Source: Shewanella glacialipiscicola
GTDB lineage: Bacteria > Pseudomonadota > Gammaproteobacteria > Enterobacterales > Shewanellaceae
Length of the DNA: 64,000 bases
Direction: 5' to 3'
Assembly: GCF_023283485.1 (NCBI RefSeq)
Contig: NZ_JAKILU010000010.1
Location: 62,001-126,000 of the forward strand
Below, one piece after another: positions 28,943 through 37,577 of the stretch. Position 1 is the first letter of the stretch. Each line of letters begins with the position of its first letter. Below the pieces are notes generated by a model. That model was given only the letters and a program-made list of their open reading frames with translations. It had not been told where the DNA came from and made no database searches. Position numbers and translations under genes: made by a program.

Positions 28943-30832
28943 ATGCCAAAGTTACGATCAGCTACCAGTACCGAAGGCCGCAATATGGCGGGTGCCCGTG
29001 CGCTATGGCGCGCTACAGGGGTCAAAGACGGTGATTTTGGTAAGCCAATTATTGCGATTTCTAACTCCTTTACCCAGTTTGTACCAGGCCATGTGCACTT
29101 AAAAGACATGGGCTCACTCGTTGCGAGCGCCATTGAAGAAGCGGGCGGTATTGCAAAAGAGTTCAACACCATCGCCGTTGATGACGGTATCGCAATGGGT
29201 CACGGCGGCATGCTTTACAGCCTGCCATCGCGCGAGTTAATTGCCGACAGTGTGGAATACATGGTCAACGCCCACTGCGCTGATGCCTTAGTGTGTATCT
29301 CCAACTGCGATAAAATTACTCCCGGCATGCTAATGGCGGCGCTACGGCTTAATATTCCGGTGGTGTTTGTTTCTGGCGGGCCGATGGAGGCGGGTAAAAC
29401 CAAGTTGTCGGATAAACTTATCAAGCTTGATTTAGTCGACGCGATGATTGCAGGCGCCGACACCAATGTTAGCGATGAAGACAGTGCCAAAATTGAACGT
29501 AGTGCGTGCCCAACCTGCGGCTCTTGTTCTGGTATGTTTACCGCTAACTCGATGAACTGTTTAACCGAAGCCCTAGGTCTATCTTTGCCGGGTAACGGCT
29601 CTATGTTGGCGACTCACGCCGATCGCCGTGAGCTGTTTTTAGAGGCAGGTCGGCGCGTGATGGCGCTGGCAAAACGTTATTACCATGAAGATGATGAATC
29701 GACCTTACCGCGCAACATTGCCAACTTTAAAGCCTTTGAAAATGCCATGACTTTAGATATCGCCATGGGCGGTTCATCTAACACAGTATTGCATTTATTG
29801 GCGGCAGCGCAGGAAGCCGATGTTGATTTTACCATGGCGGATATCGACCGTATGTCGCGCCTTGTGCCGCACCTTTGTAAAGTTGCTCCCTCAACGCCTA
29901 AATATCATATGGAAGATGTACACCGCGCAGGTGGCGTAATGGGGATTTTAGGCGAGCTAGATAGAGCTGGATTACTGCATACCGATGTGTTCCATGTGGC
30001 GGCCAACAAGGGTGACACTTTTGCGGGCGGCACAGTCAGTGACGGCACATTAAAGTCGGTATTAGCGCAGTACGACATCATGCAAACCCGAGATGACGCG
30101 GTAAAACACTTCTTTATGGCGGGGCCTGCGGGCATTCCAACCACTAAAGCCTTTAGCCAAGATTGCCGCTGGCCAACACTGGATAACGACAGACAAGAAG
30201 GTTGTATCCGCACCCGCGAATTTGCTTTTAGCCAAGAGGGCGGGCTCGCCGTGTTATCGGGCAACGTGGCTGAAAATGGCTGTATTGTTAAAACCGCGGG
30301 GGTGGATGAATCTAATCTGACATTTGTTGGCTCGGCTCGCGTTTATGAAAGCCAAGATGATGCGGTTGCCGGCATTTTAGGCGGCGAAGTGGTCGCGGGT
30401 GATGTCGTGGTTATCCGTTATGAAGGCCCCAAAGGTGGCCCAGGAATGCAAGAAATGTTGTACCCGACCACGTATTTAAAGTCGCGCGGTTTAGGTAAAG
30501 TTTGCGCGCTGATTACCGATGGTCGTTTTTCGGGTGGTACCTCAGGTTTATCTATAGGTCACGTATCGCCAGAAGCGGCGGCAGGCGGCACTATCGCCTT
30601 GATTGAAAACGGCGATCGCATCGAAATTGATATTCCAGCGCGCAGCATTAAGCTGGCGTTAAGCGATGCTGAACTCGCTGCTCGGCGCGAAAAAATGCAC
30701 AGTCTTGGCCCATTGGCGTGGAAACCTATCGGTCGAGAGCGTTTCGTGTCACTCGCGCTTAAAGCCTACGCCATGCTCGCCACCAGTGCCGATAAGGGCG
30801 CGGTGCGCGATCGCAGTAAACTGGAGGACTAA
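28943..30832 (+). CDS. ilvD: Dihydroxy-acid dehydratase
   Basis: Fe-S enzyme giving the 2-keto acid precursors of Val and Ile. The 629 residues include the cluster cysteines in [13 protein letters not shown] and [19 protein letters not shown] and the C-terminal [22 protein letters not shown] block. It starts 138 bases after ilvM; ilvE is missing from the gap, where enterics carry it. Its stop is separated from the ilvA start by one base. Confidence 0.97.
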   Translation: MPKLRSATSTEGRNMAGARALWRATGVKDGDFGKPIIAISNSFTQFVPGHVHLKDMGSLVASAIEEAGGIAKEFNTIAVDDGIAMGHGGMLYSLPSRELIADSVEYMVNAHCADALVCISNCDKITPGMLMAALRLNIPVVFVSGGPMEAGKTKLSDKLIKLDLVDAMIAGADTNVSDEDSAKIERSACPTCGSCSGMFTANSMNCLTEALGLSLPGNGSMLATHADRRELFLEAGRRVMALAKRYYHEDDESTLPRNIANFKAFENAMTLDIAMGGSSNTVLHLLAAAQEADVDFTMADIDRMSRLVPHLCKVAPSTPKYHMEDVHRAGGVMGILGELDRAGLLHTDVFHVAANKGDTFAGGTVSDGTLKSVLAQYDIMQTRDDAVKHFFMAGPAGIPTTKAFSQDCRWPTLDNDRQEGCIRTREFAFSQEGGLAVLSGNVAENGCIVKTAGVDESNLTFVGSARVYESQDDAVAGILGGEVVAGDVVVIRYEGPKGGPGMQEMLYPTTYLKSRGLGKVCALITDGRFSGGTSGLSIGHVSPEAAAGGTIALIENGDRIEIDIPARSIKLALSDAELAARREKMHSLGPLAWKPIGRERFVSLALKAYAMLATSADKGAVRDRSKLED

Positions 30833-30833
30833 T

Positions 30834-32444
30834 ATGTTTACTGCATCTATGTTGCCACTTGCAGCGCAAGCTCAGACGGATTTAGCCCATTTTCAGTTGG
30901 CACAGAGCTATCTGCAAAAAATCCTGTTGTCATCTGTATATGACATCGCGAAAGTGACGCCACTTTCAAGCATGAACAAGTTATCGGCGCGTTTAGGCTG
31001 TCAGGTCTTTTTGAAGCGTGAAGATATGCAGCCAGTGCACTCCTTTAAGTTACGCGGTGCCTATAACCGCATTGCGCAGCTAACCAAAGAGGAATGCCAG
31101 CGCGGCGTAGTGTGCGCATCAGCCGGTAATCATGCCCAAGGTGTGGCGATGTCGGCGGCGAGTCGCGGTGTGGATGCGGTGATTGTGATGCCAGAAACCA
31201 CGCCCGATATCAAAGTCGATGCGGTGCGCCGTTTAGGTGGCAACGTGGTATTACATGGCCAAGCTTTCGATCAAGCCAATGGCTTTGCGATGGCGTTGGC
31301 GAAAGAAGAAGGCCGAGTTTATATCGCCCCCTTTGATGATGAAGCCGTGATAGCCGGCCAAGGCACTATCGCCCAAGAGATGTTGCAGCAGCAGCGCGAT
31401 CTTGAAGTGATATTTGTGCCCGTGGGCGGCGGCGGTTTAATCGCGGGTATCGCTGCGTATTACAAGGCTGTGATGCCGCAGGTGAAAATTATCGGCGTAG
31501 AGCCAGAAGATGCCGCTTGTTTAAAGGCGGCGATGGCGGCGGGCGAGCCAGTGACGCTGGCGCAGGTTGGTTTATTTGCTGACGGCGTGGCGGTAAAACG
31601 CATTGGCACTGAGCCGTTTCGAGTCGCTAAACTCTATGTTGATGAAGTGGTGACGGTCACCTCGGATGAAATTTGCGCGGCGGTGAAAGATATTTTTGAG
31701 GACACCCGCGCTATAGCTGAACCAGCGGGGGCTTTGTCGCTGGCGGGGCTTAAAAAATATGTCAGCACTAATACCAGTGGTGAAAGTGGCTTTGGTAATG
31801 GTGAAAAACTGGCGGCGATTTTAAGCGGCGCAAACGTGAACTTTCACAGTTTGCGTTATGTGTCGGAGCGCTGCGAACTCGGCGAGCAAAAAGAAGCAGT
31901 ATTAGCGGTGAAAGTCCCAGAACGTCCGGGAAGCTTCTTAAAATTCTGTGAGTTACTCGATAGGCGGGTAATGACAGAGTTTAACTATCGTTTCAGTAGT
32001 CGCGATATGGCTGTGGTGTTTGCAGGCATTCGCTTAAGCCGCGGCCAAGGCGAGCTAGAACACATTATTGCCACCTTAGAGGCTAATGGTTTTGAAGTGC
32101 AGGATTTGTCGGGTGACGAAACCGCTAAATTGCATGTGCGCTATATGGTGGGTGGACATCCACCTGAGCCGTTAGAAGAGCGTTTATTTAGCTTCGAGTT
32201 CCCCGAGCATCCCGGTGCACTGCTGAAATTTTTAACAACATTGCAAAGCAAATGGAATATCAGTTTGTTCCATTATCGTAATCACGGTGCGGCCTTTGGT
32301 CGAGTGCTGGCGGGTTTTGAAGTGCCTGCGAGTGATGCCTTGCCATTCCAGCAGTTTTTAACTGAACTGGGTTTTGTGTATCAAGAGGAAACCGACAGCC
32401 CAGCTTATCAACTGTTCTTAAATGCAAATAACAAATACAAATAA
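30834..32444 (+). CDS. ilvA: Threonine deaminase, biosynthetic
   Basis: PLP enzyme converting threonine to 2-oxobutanoate, the committed step to isoleucine. The 536-residue product has the Schiff-base lysine in HSFKLRGAYNR (Lys 72), the glycine-rich phosphate loop VPVGGGGLIAG, and two C-terminal ACT-like domains (beginning VLAVKVPERPGSF and LFSFEFPEHPGAL) for feedback by Ile and Val. These mark the biosynthetic rather than the catabolic enzyme. The ATG at 30834 directly after the ilvD stop, with GGAGG upstream, is the start; the extension to 30666 lies within ilvD. Confidence 0.96.
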   Translation: MFTASMLPLAAQAQTDLAHFQLAQSYLQKILLSSVYDIAKVTPLSSMNKLSARLGCQVFLKREDMQPVHSFKLRGAYNRIAQLTKEECQRGVVCASAGNHAQGVAMSAASRGVDAVIVMPETTPDIKVDAVRRLGGNVVLHGQAFDQANGFAMALAKEEGRVYIAPFDDEAVIAGQGTIAQEMLQQQRDLEVIFVPVGGGGLIAGIAAYYKAVMPQVKIIGVEPEDAACLKAAMAAGEPVTLAQVGLFADGVAVKRIGTEPFRVAKLYVDEVVTVTSDEICAAVKDIFEDTRAIAEPAGALSLAGLKKYVSTNTSGESGFGNGEKLAAILSGANVNFHSLRYVSERCELGEQKEAVLAVKVPERPGSFLKFCELLDRRVMTEFNYRFSSRDMAVVFAGIRLSRGQGELEHIIATLEANGFEVQDLSGDETAKLHVRYMVGGHPPEPLEERLFSFEFPEHPGALLKFLTTLQSKWNISLFHYRNHGAAFGRVLAGFEVPASDALPFQQFLTELGFVYQEETDSPAYQLFLNANNKYK

Positions 32445-32664
32445 CAAACTAAAGTAATAGAACATGTTATAACGTTATTTATCAATTTATTACAGTCACT
32501 ATGGTGACCACTTAGGCTAAAGGAGGAGCGCACATGCGTGCCTTTTTGTGGTAGCTTGGATAAAGTTAAGAGTGAATACTCTAACAGTATCTATGTTAAC
32601 TATTCGCCAACACCCCAATACACATAATAAGAGTAAGACCTCAACCTGCACGCATTAAGGAGTC

Positions 32665-33801
32665 ATGATGTTACCAGCACCGCATTTTATCGCTTTTAAT
32701 CCTCCTCGCCGTATTTTGATGGGTCCAGGCCCGTCGGATGTTTACCCTGAAGTGCTTGCCGCGCAAGCCAGACCAACAGTCGGCCATCTAGATCCGCTGT
32801 TTGTGGGCATGATGGATGAACTCAAGAGCCTAATTCAATACGCTTTTCAAACTAAAAATGAAATGACCATGGCGGTCTCTGCGCCGGGCAGTGCGGGCAT
32901 GGAAACCTGTTTTGTTAACTTAGTTGAGCCGGGCGAGAAGGTGATTGTTTGTCGTAATGGGGTGTTTGGTGACCGAATGCGCCAAAACGTCGAACGCATG
33001 GGCGCCATTGCTGTGCTGGTGGACAACGAATGGGGCACACCTGTTGACCCTGCTGCGGTTGAAGCGGCGCTGAAAGCCCATCCTGATGCAAGATTTTTAG
33101 CTTTTGTACATGCTGAAACGTCTACAGGGGCTTTATCCGATGCCAAAACTTTGTGTGCATTAGCCAAGCAATACGGCTGTTTATCCATAGTCGATGCGGT
33201 CACGTCCCTTGGCGGCGTCGAGTTAAGAGTCGACGAATGGGGAATCGATGCGATTTATTCAGGTAGCCAGAAGTGTCTTTCCTGCGTACCGGGTTTATCA
33301 CCCGTGTCATTCTCACCAGCAGCGGTCGAAAAACTTAAAAACCGCAAAACCCCAGTACAAAGTTGGTTCCTCGATCAAAGCCTAGTCATGGCCTATTGGA
33401 CCAGCGCGGGTGGCAAGCGCAGTTACCATCACACGGCGCCAGTTAACGCGCTTTATGCCCTGCATGAATCCCTGCGTATTTTGGCGGCCGAAGGTTTAGA
33501 AAATGCATGGCAACGCCATCACGAGATGCATTTAGTGCTGCGTGCTGGGCTTGAAAAGTTAGGGCTTAATTTTGTGGTCGCCGAAGATTATCGCTTGCCA
33601 CAGCTTAATACGGTTTATATCCCCGCAGGAGTTGATGACGGCGTAGTGCGCACTCGTTTACTGAAGGATTACAACCTCGAAATCGGCGCAGGTCTTGGCG
33701 CCTTAGCAGGTAAAGCATGGCGCATCGGCCTAATGGGCTTTGGCGCCCGCCGCGAGAATGTCTCTTTATGCCTCAGGGCATTAGAAGAGGTCTTGAGCTA
33801 A
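32665..33801 (+). CDS. Class V aminotransferase (alanine-glyoxylate/serine-pyruvate type)
   Basis: A 378-residue fold-type-I PLP enzyme of the AGXT/PucG/SgaA group. It shows the N-terminal LMGPGPSDVYPEV, HAETSTGAL, the PLP-binding SIVDAVTSLGG with its aspartate, and the Schiff-base lysine in YSGSQKCLS (Lys 203). Likely substrates are alanine or serine with glyoxylate or pyruvate; the group also contains ureidoglycine-glyoxylate transaminases, so the exact reaction is open. Two ATGs overlap at 32665 and 32668; AAGGAG at 32657-32662 fits the second slightly better. It lies 220 bases after ilvA and is probably a separate unit. Confidence 0.85.
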   Translation: MMLPAPHFIAFNPPRRILMGPGPSDVYPEVLAAQARPTVGHLDPLFVGMMDELKSLIQYAFQTKNEMTMAVSAPGSAGMETCFVNLVEPGEKVIVCRNGVFGDRMRQNVERMGAIAVLVDNEWGTPVDPAAVEAALKAHPDARFLAFVHAETSTGALSDAKTLCALAKQYGCLSIVDAVTSLGGVELRVDEWGIDAIYSGSQKCLSCVPGLSPVSFSPAAVEKLKNRKTPVQSWFLDQSLVMAYWTSAGGKRSYHHTAPVNALYALHESLRILAAEGLENAWQRHHEMHLVLRAGLEKLGLNFVVAEDYRLPQLNTVYIPAGVDDGVVRTRLLKDYNLEIGAGLGALAGKAWRIGLMGFGARRENVSLCLRALEEVLS

Positions 33802-33810
33802 GCGACGGCA

Positions 33811-33848
33811 CCGTCATCCCCGCACTGCATTTGAGCGGGGATCCAGCT
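33811..33848. repeat. REP-like hairpin repeat, copy 1
   Basis: CCGTCATCCCCGC ... GCGGGGATCCAGCT: an inverted repeat (ATCCCCGC/GCGGGGAT) with conserved flanks GTC and CCAGCT, shared with the copy at 34023. A common dispersed palindromic type in proteobacterial intergenic regions. Confidence 0.7.
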
Positions 33849-33869
33849 CTTTTGGTAACTGAAGTGTAC

Positions 33870-33967
33870 TTAAGCACTATCATTTCAGTGACACGCCATG
33901 AACTCATCCCTGAGGGCTCGACGGCGGCATCCATGCCGCCAACGGTCACTTCCATGACAGTGCTTAA
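33870..33967 (+). repeat. 98-bp structured inverted-repeat element, copy A
   Basis: Begins TTAAGCACT and ends AGTGCTTAA (9-bp perfect terminal inverted repeats). Inside are a second stem GTGAC/GTCAC, a small hairpin CTCA-TCCC-TGAG and an 8-bp hairpin GGCGGCAT-CC-ATGCCGCC. The reverse complement of copy B (35843-35940) matches at 76 of 98 positions by hand count without gaps. Confidence 0.85.
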
Positions 33968-34022
33968 CCCAGTTAAGCCCTTGGTATGTCTGATAGTCTG
34001 CTTAATTCTCAGATATTTTTAG

Positions 34023-34059
34023 CCGTCATTCCCGCAATGCTTTGAGCGGGAATCCAGCT
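34023..34059. repeat. REP-like hairpin repeat, copy 2
   Basis: CCGTCATTCCCGC ... GCGGGAATCCAGCT. The same family as copy 1; the stem changes C to T and G to A together, so pairing is kept. Confidence 0.7.
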
Positions 34060-34218
34060 TTGGGTATCTTAATTTTGTTATTAGGAGAATTTAACAATGG
34101 GTGGTTCGTTAAACTCCGTTAAATTTATATTGGTGGCTGGATTTTCCGGCGGCAAGTAGATGATTTTATAAATTTAAATTATCCTAGTAGCTAAACTACT
34201 ATCAATAATTTAAAACCT

Positions 34219-34863
34219 ATGAAAAATTCCCCCAATCGAATGAATGTTGCCGAACTGATTTATTTTGGAGTTATAGGTCTTTTGATTGTGAGACAGATAT
34301 TAGTTCAAGAAGGTTTCGTTATATCAAACCTAAGTAGTGACGTTTGGGTTGCTATTGCGGCGGCAATGATTGCCTTATGTGCACTAGGTGTATCAATTCA
34401 ACAGTCTAGGTCATCAATTAGACACAACAAATTGAGTGTAAGACCTAAGCTAACATTGGAATATGCAAAGCTCGATGGCGCGCCCAAAATAGGTTTGTCA
34501 CTGACGAATACAGGGTTAGGGCCTGCCATCATAAACAAAATTGTGATTAAGCGGGCGGGATTGTCATATGAATGCAATACAGAAAAATTTATTAAATTTT
34601 TACCTGTTCAACAAACCAGAAATCAAAAAGTAGAATTGGTTTCAACAAATGTGGAAGTTGGATTCAGTTTCTCGTGTATCGGTACAGGTACAACTTTAGA
34701 GGTTGGTAAATCTATCTGGCTTATCTGGCATGATTCTCCAACACCTTTACAACGATCTTATTGGGAGGTTGCATTATTAGGGGTGGACATTGATGCTATA
34801 TATGAATCTATGTATGGCGAAGAGTTTTCCATCAATTTGGGGTCAATTAAATTTACCGATTAA
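34219..34863 (+). CDS. Hypothetical two-helix membrane protein
   Basis: A 214-residue protein of no recognised family. Two hydrophobic segments lie near the N-terminus (about residues 11-27, LIYFGVIGLLIVRQILV, and 42-60, WVAIAAAMIALCALGVSI). A basic turn (RSSIRHNKLSVRPKLTLEY) then leads to a beta-rich soluble domain with a LTNTGLGPAIINKIVI motif. Base composition is more AT-rich than the neighbours, and the ribosome binding site is weak. It lies inside the pair of inverted 98-bp repeats beside a toxin-antitoxin pair, so horizontal origin is likely. No function is proposed. Confidence 0.7.
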   Translation: MKNSPNRMNVAELIYFGVIGLLIVRQILVQEGFVISNLSSDVWVAIAAAMIALCALGVSIQQSRSSIRHNKLSVRPKLTLEYAKLDGAPKIGLSLTNTGLGPAIINKIVIKRAGLSYECNTEKFIKFLPVQQTRNQKVELVSTNVEVGFSFSCIGTGTTLEVGKSIWLIWHDSPTPLQRSYWEVALLGVDIDAIYESMYGEEFSINLGSIKFTD

Positions 34864-35066
34864 CATCGGAAGAAGAAAAATGGACACCCAATGTTAATTG
34901 CGAGGTAGTTAACCCCCGACTATGCTTTGCTTAAGCATTTAACAAGGAGGTTTTTGTGCTGTGCCCTCGTAGAATTCAGAACAGTGTCAAACTTCTTATT
35001 TAACATCAGACCTTTCTATCATTGCTGCAATCGCGTGGTAATACGCAGGAGTGAAAAATTTGGTTT

Positions 35067-35351
35067 TTACCACTGACTTGGTAAGCGTAATCGGGTGTGG
35101 AATACCCGCAAGATGTGGATCTCATCTTGATGTACCCTGTACGGAATGATGAACGGATAATCCTGCACCACCAGTTCCCTTGTGCCTGTCACGCGCCCTG
35201 CGCGGCCCATAGCGGGTTGAATCGTCAATAAGTTCACCAAGCGATAAACGTCTTGCACGAATGCTTGGGCGATCATAGGGTTGTCTTTGGCAAAGTAATC
35301 ATGGGCATCTTCAAGATTTTGCGCGGCTTTACGCAGCCATCTAACCTGCAT
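35067..35351 (-). CDS. ParE/RelE-family toxin
   Basis: A 94-residue RelE/ParE superfamily protein: VRWLRKAAQNLEDAHDYFAKDN, GRAGRVTGTRELVVQDYPFIIPYRV and the C-terminal IHILRVFHTR, which are the three conserved blocks of ParE toxins. Members act on gyrase (ParE) or ribosome-bound mRNA (RelE); the lack of a clear RelE catalytic set makes ParE more likely. The ATG at 35351 overlaps the antitoxin stop by 11 bases, as is usual. The extra 9 residues of the longer frame are rejected. Confidence 0.88.
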   Translation of the reverse strand: MQVRWLRKAAQNLEDAHDYFAKDNPMIAQAFVQDVYRLVNLLTIQPAMGRAGRVTGTRELVVQDYPFIIPYRVHQDEIHILRVFHTRLRLPSQW

Positions 35352-35580
35352 TGTTCCCCCAGTGCTTGAACTTCGCATTCATCTCGTTCTCAGGCACAAA
35401 ATCCCCGTCATCAGCTTCACGCAATGCCGTTTGAATTTCGGCAATCTGCCATGCTTCTCTATCTAAATAATCCTGAATTGCTTGATTGGCCAACCAAGAT
35501 TTTGTTCTACCGGTTGACTGGGCTAGTTGTACCAGCTTTTGCTCGCTTTCATCGGATAAGCGTACTGACATGACACTCAT
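35341..35580 (-). CDS. CopG/RHH-family antitoxin
   Basis: A 79-residue antitoxin. The ribbon-helix-helix N-terminus (MSVRLSDESEQKLVQLAQSTGRTKSWLANQAIQDYLDRE) binds DNA and an acidic tail (EADDGDFVPENEMNAKF) is expected to bind the toxin. The ATG at 35580 has GAGG seven bases upstream. It is the first gene of the pair and overlaps the toxin gene. A palindrome directly upstream is the probable autoregulatory operator. Confidence 0.88.
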   Translation of the reverse strand: MSVMSVRLSDESEQKLVQLAQSTGRTKSWLANQAIQDYLDREAWQIAEIQTALREADDGDFVPENEMNAKFKHWGNNAG

Positions 35581-35596
35581 AGTAAACCTCAACATA

Positions 35597-35610
35597 TAAT
35601 GTATACATTA
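35597..35610. promoter_or_regulatory. Candidate operator of the toxin-antitoxin pair
   Basis: TAATGTATACATTA, a perfect 14-bp palindrome 17 bases upstream of the antitoxin start and overlapping its likely -10 region. RHH antitoxins typically bind such sites. Confidence 0.65.
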
Positions 35611-35842
35611 AACTACATTACACTGATTGGGGTAAAATTGCTATGTTGTGCCTATAAGCCAAGGGACATTTGATTTATTTTCAGAATCAAGTGTTTGGCA
35701 AAAAGATAGTACAGGCATATCTTTCCTCTTGGCGATTATTCTAAATCTTGATTCAAAAGATATGGCCGCTGAGATGGTTACCTCTGTCTGGGCATTGGAC
35801 TTCGGGTAGCCTATCTCGTAGGATGCACAATAGTTAACGGGA

Positions 35843-35940
35843 TTAAGCACTGGCATGTAGGTGACCGTTCGTGACAGGTATGTCACGGTCGAGCACACAG
35901 GGATGTGCTTGCAGCGCGTCACTGGAATGACAGTGCTTAA
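35843..35940 (-). repeat. 98-bp structured inverted-repeat element, copy B
   Basis: TTAAGCACT ... AGTGCTTAA with the same length and nested stems as copy A but in opposite orientation. The stems CGTGACA-TACC-TGTCACG and CACA-TCCC-TGTG differ from copy A by paired changes that keep base pairing. Confidence 0.85.
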
Positions 35941-36023
35941 TCATTTCTCACGTCACAGAGTCAGAACATACACATCTTTTGAGGTACTCTTCGTCGAATC
36001 TTTTTTATAACTAAAGCCAGTGA

Positions 36024-36046
36024 GTCACGGGAATGTCAGTGCTTAA
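36024..36046 (+). repeat. Terminal fragment of the 98-bp element
   Basis: This 23-base segment, ending CAGTGCTTAA, matches 35918-35940 at 21 of 23 bases; no left terminus was found. Probably a decayed third copy. Confidence 0.6.
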
Positions 36047-36157
36047 TCGAAACTCCCTAAATATGCACAAGATAATTAGCCTTTGCTTTTTCATAGTTGA
36101 CATATAATGTCACACCGCTATGATGCCAGCACCTCTGGTTATATAAAGATCCTATAA

Positions 36158-37012
36158 ATGAAAAAGTTATTTATTATGCTGGCGATGATTTTTGCGGTTA
36201 GTTTGGTTACTAGCCCAGTTGTAGAAGCAAAAAAATTCGGCGGTAGTAAATCTATTGGCAAAAGCCATAAAACAGCTCCGGCTCAGCCTACAGCGACTAA
36301 CACTCCTACTACGGCACCAGCGGGCGCGCCGGGTAAAAAAGGGATGATGGGCGGTATGTTAGGCGGTTTATTAGCTGGCGGTCTATTAGCTGCGCTGTTT
36401 ATGGGCGGTGGCTTTGAAAATATTCAAATTATGGATATTTTGATCATGGCGTTGGTGGCATTTGTGCTATTTAAAATCGTCCGTACTGTGATGGCCTCAA
36501 AGGCAGGTGCGCAGCAAAGGCCGGCCTATGCGGGTGCGAGCCAACCAAGCCCTAATATGCAGCGTGAAGCAGCAGAGCAAACAGGGACTGCTAACAGCGG
36601 TAGTAATAGTTTTGGCCAAGCGGCAAGCGATGTTCCGTTTGATTTGCCAGCAGGTTTTGATTTACCAGGCTTTTTAGAAGGCGCGCGCAGCCACTACAAA
36701 ACGCTACAACTGGCGTGGAATGAAAACGATTTAAGTAAGATCCAAGAATATGTTTCAATTGATCTTTACAATGAGCTCAATAATCAACGCCGCGAATTAA
36801 CCGGTGACCAGCACACTGAAGTAATGTTTTTGGATGCTGAACTGGTACGCGCCACACACAATGCAAATCTTGCGGAAGTGAGTGTTAAATTTAGCGGCCG
36901 CTATCGCGATACCGTTGAAGGCGTAGAAGAGGAAATTAAGGAAGTATGGCATTTAGAGCGTAACGTCACGCAAGCCAACTCACCTTGGTTAATCGTGGGT
37001 ATTGAGCAGTAA
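36158..37012 (+). CDS. Tim44-domain membrane protein
   Basis: A 284-residue protein with a signal-anchor (LFIMLAMIFAVSLVTSPVVEA), a low-complexity Ala/Pro/Thr segment, a glycine-rich MMGGMLGGLLAGGLLAALFMGGG helix and a second membrane span (IMDILIMALVAFVLFKIV). A C-terminal Tim44-like domain follows (GARSHYKTLQLAWNENDLSKIQEYVSIDLYNELNNQR to EVWHLERN). Such proteins are conserved in proteobacteria; their function is not established. Monocistronic, with a terminator-like hairpin after it. Confidence 0.82.
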   Translation: MKKLFIMLAMIFAVSLVTSPVVEAKKFGGSKSIGKSHKTAPAQPTATNTPTTAPAGAPGKKGMMGGMLGGLLAGGLLAALFMGGGFENIQIMDILIMALVAFVLFKIVRTVMASKAGAQQRPAYAGASQPSPNMQREAAEQTGTANSGSNSFGQAASDVPFDLPAGFDLPGFLEGARSHYKTLQLAWNENDLSKIQEYVSIDLYNELNNQRRELTGDQHTEVMFLDAELVRATHNANLAEVSVKFSGRYRDTVEGVEEEIKEVWHLERNVTQANSPWLIVGIEQ

Positions 37013-37027
37013 TCAGTACGTACTCAA

Positions 37028-37060
37028 AGCAGCCTTAATCTCTAAGGCTGCTGTCTTTAT
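37028..37060 (+). terminator. Terminator-like hairpin after the Tim44-domain gene
   Basis: AGCAGCCTTA-ATCTC-TAAGGCTGCT, a perfect 10-bp stem followed by a short T-rich tail. Confidence 0.75.
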
Positions 37061-37393
37061 TCCTCGCGAGTTGTCAGCACTGCGTTCACAGCTAATGGTG
37101 CAGAGCTTTTATAGCTTCAGTTTCGATTGTATCCATTCAAAAAATAACCATTAATGCGCCTAGTATTAAAAAACCTTAGGGACTGTGGAACTCTTCTCTT
37201 CGGGTGCATTTGGGCAAGTTAGGGATATCTCTCCATCGTTCTATTCTGCGCCTTACTGTCGCCAGTCATACCCATCTGAATATTAAAGACATATTGTTAC
37301 CACCCCGGTCAGATTGTTGCGGCTGATAGCTGTTGTTTATCAATATTGTTTTTTATTAATTCAATTTTAAGTCTATTCATTTTACTGCGCGAT

Positions 37394-37409
37394 CGTGATT
37401 TACATCACA
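37394..37409. promoter_or_regulatory. Candidate CRP site upstream of rbs
   Basis: CGTGA-TTTACA-TCACA matches the CRP consensus TGTGA-N6-TCACA at nine of ten half-site positions. It lies 169 bases before rbsD, fitting catabolite control of ribose uptake. Confidence 0.7.
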
Positions 37410-37465
37410 TTTTTAGTATTGAACTGCTGCAAAAGATTCAATAACTTCTTACAGTTCTTCTCATC

Positions 37466-37489
37466 GAAACGATTGCGCAAACGGTTTTC
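37466..37489. promoter_or_regulatory. Candidate RbsR operator
   Basis: An imperfect palindrome around TTGCGCAA with AACG and CG-TT arms, LacI-family in style, between the CRP site and rbsD. Confidence 0.45.
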
Positions 37490-37577
37490 TTGTGTTTTTC
37501 GCGGTGATTATCTACAAATAATCCTGTGAATAACCGACTATACCGTTGGGTGTTGACTTAACGTTGTGGGAAAATAA

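Noticed and set aside
30666..30833. Upstream extension of ilvA
   Set aside because: Lies within ilvD in another frame; the ATG at 30834 has the ribosome binding site and gives the normal N-terminus.
34864..35066. Possible IS end (TGGACACCC motif) after the hypothetical gene
   Set aside because: No matching second end and no transposase fragment could be read.
35641..35922. 93-codon minus-strand frame
   Set aside because: Its start lies inside the 98-bp repeat and it has no protein family features; considered non-coding.
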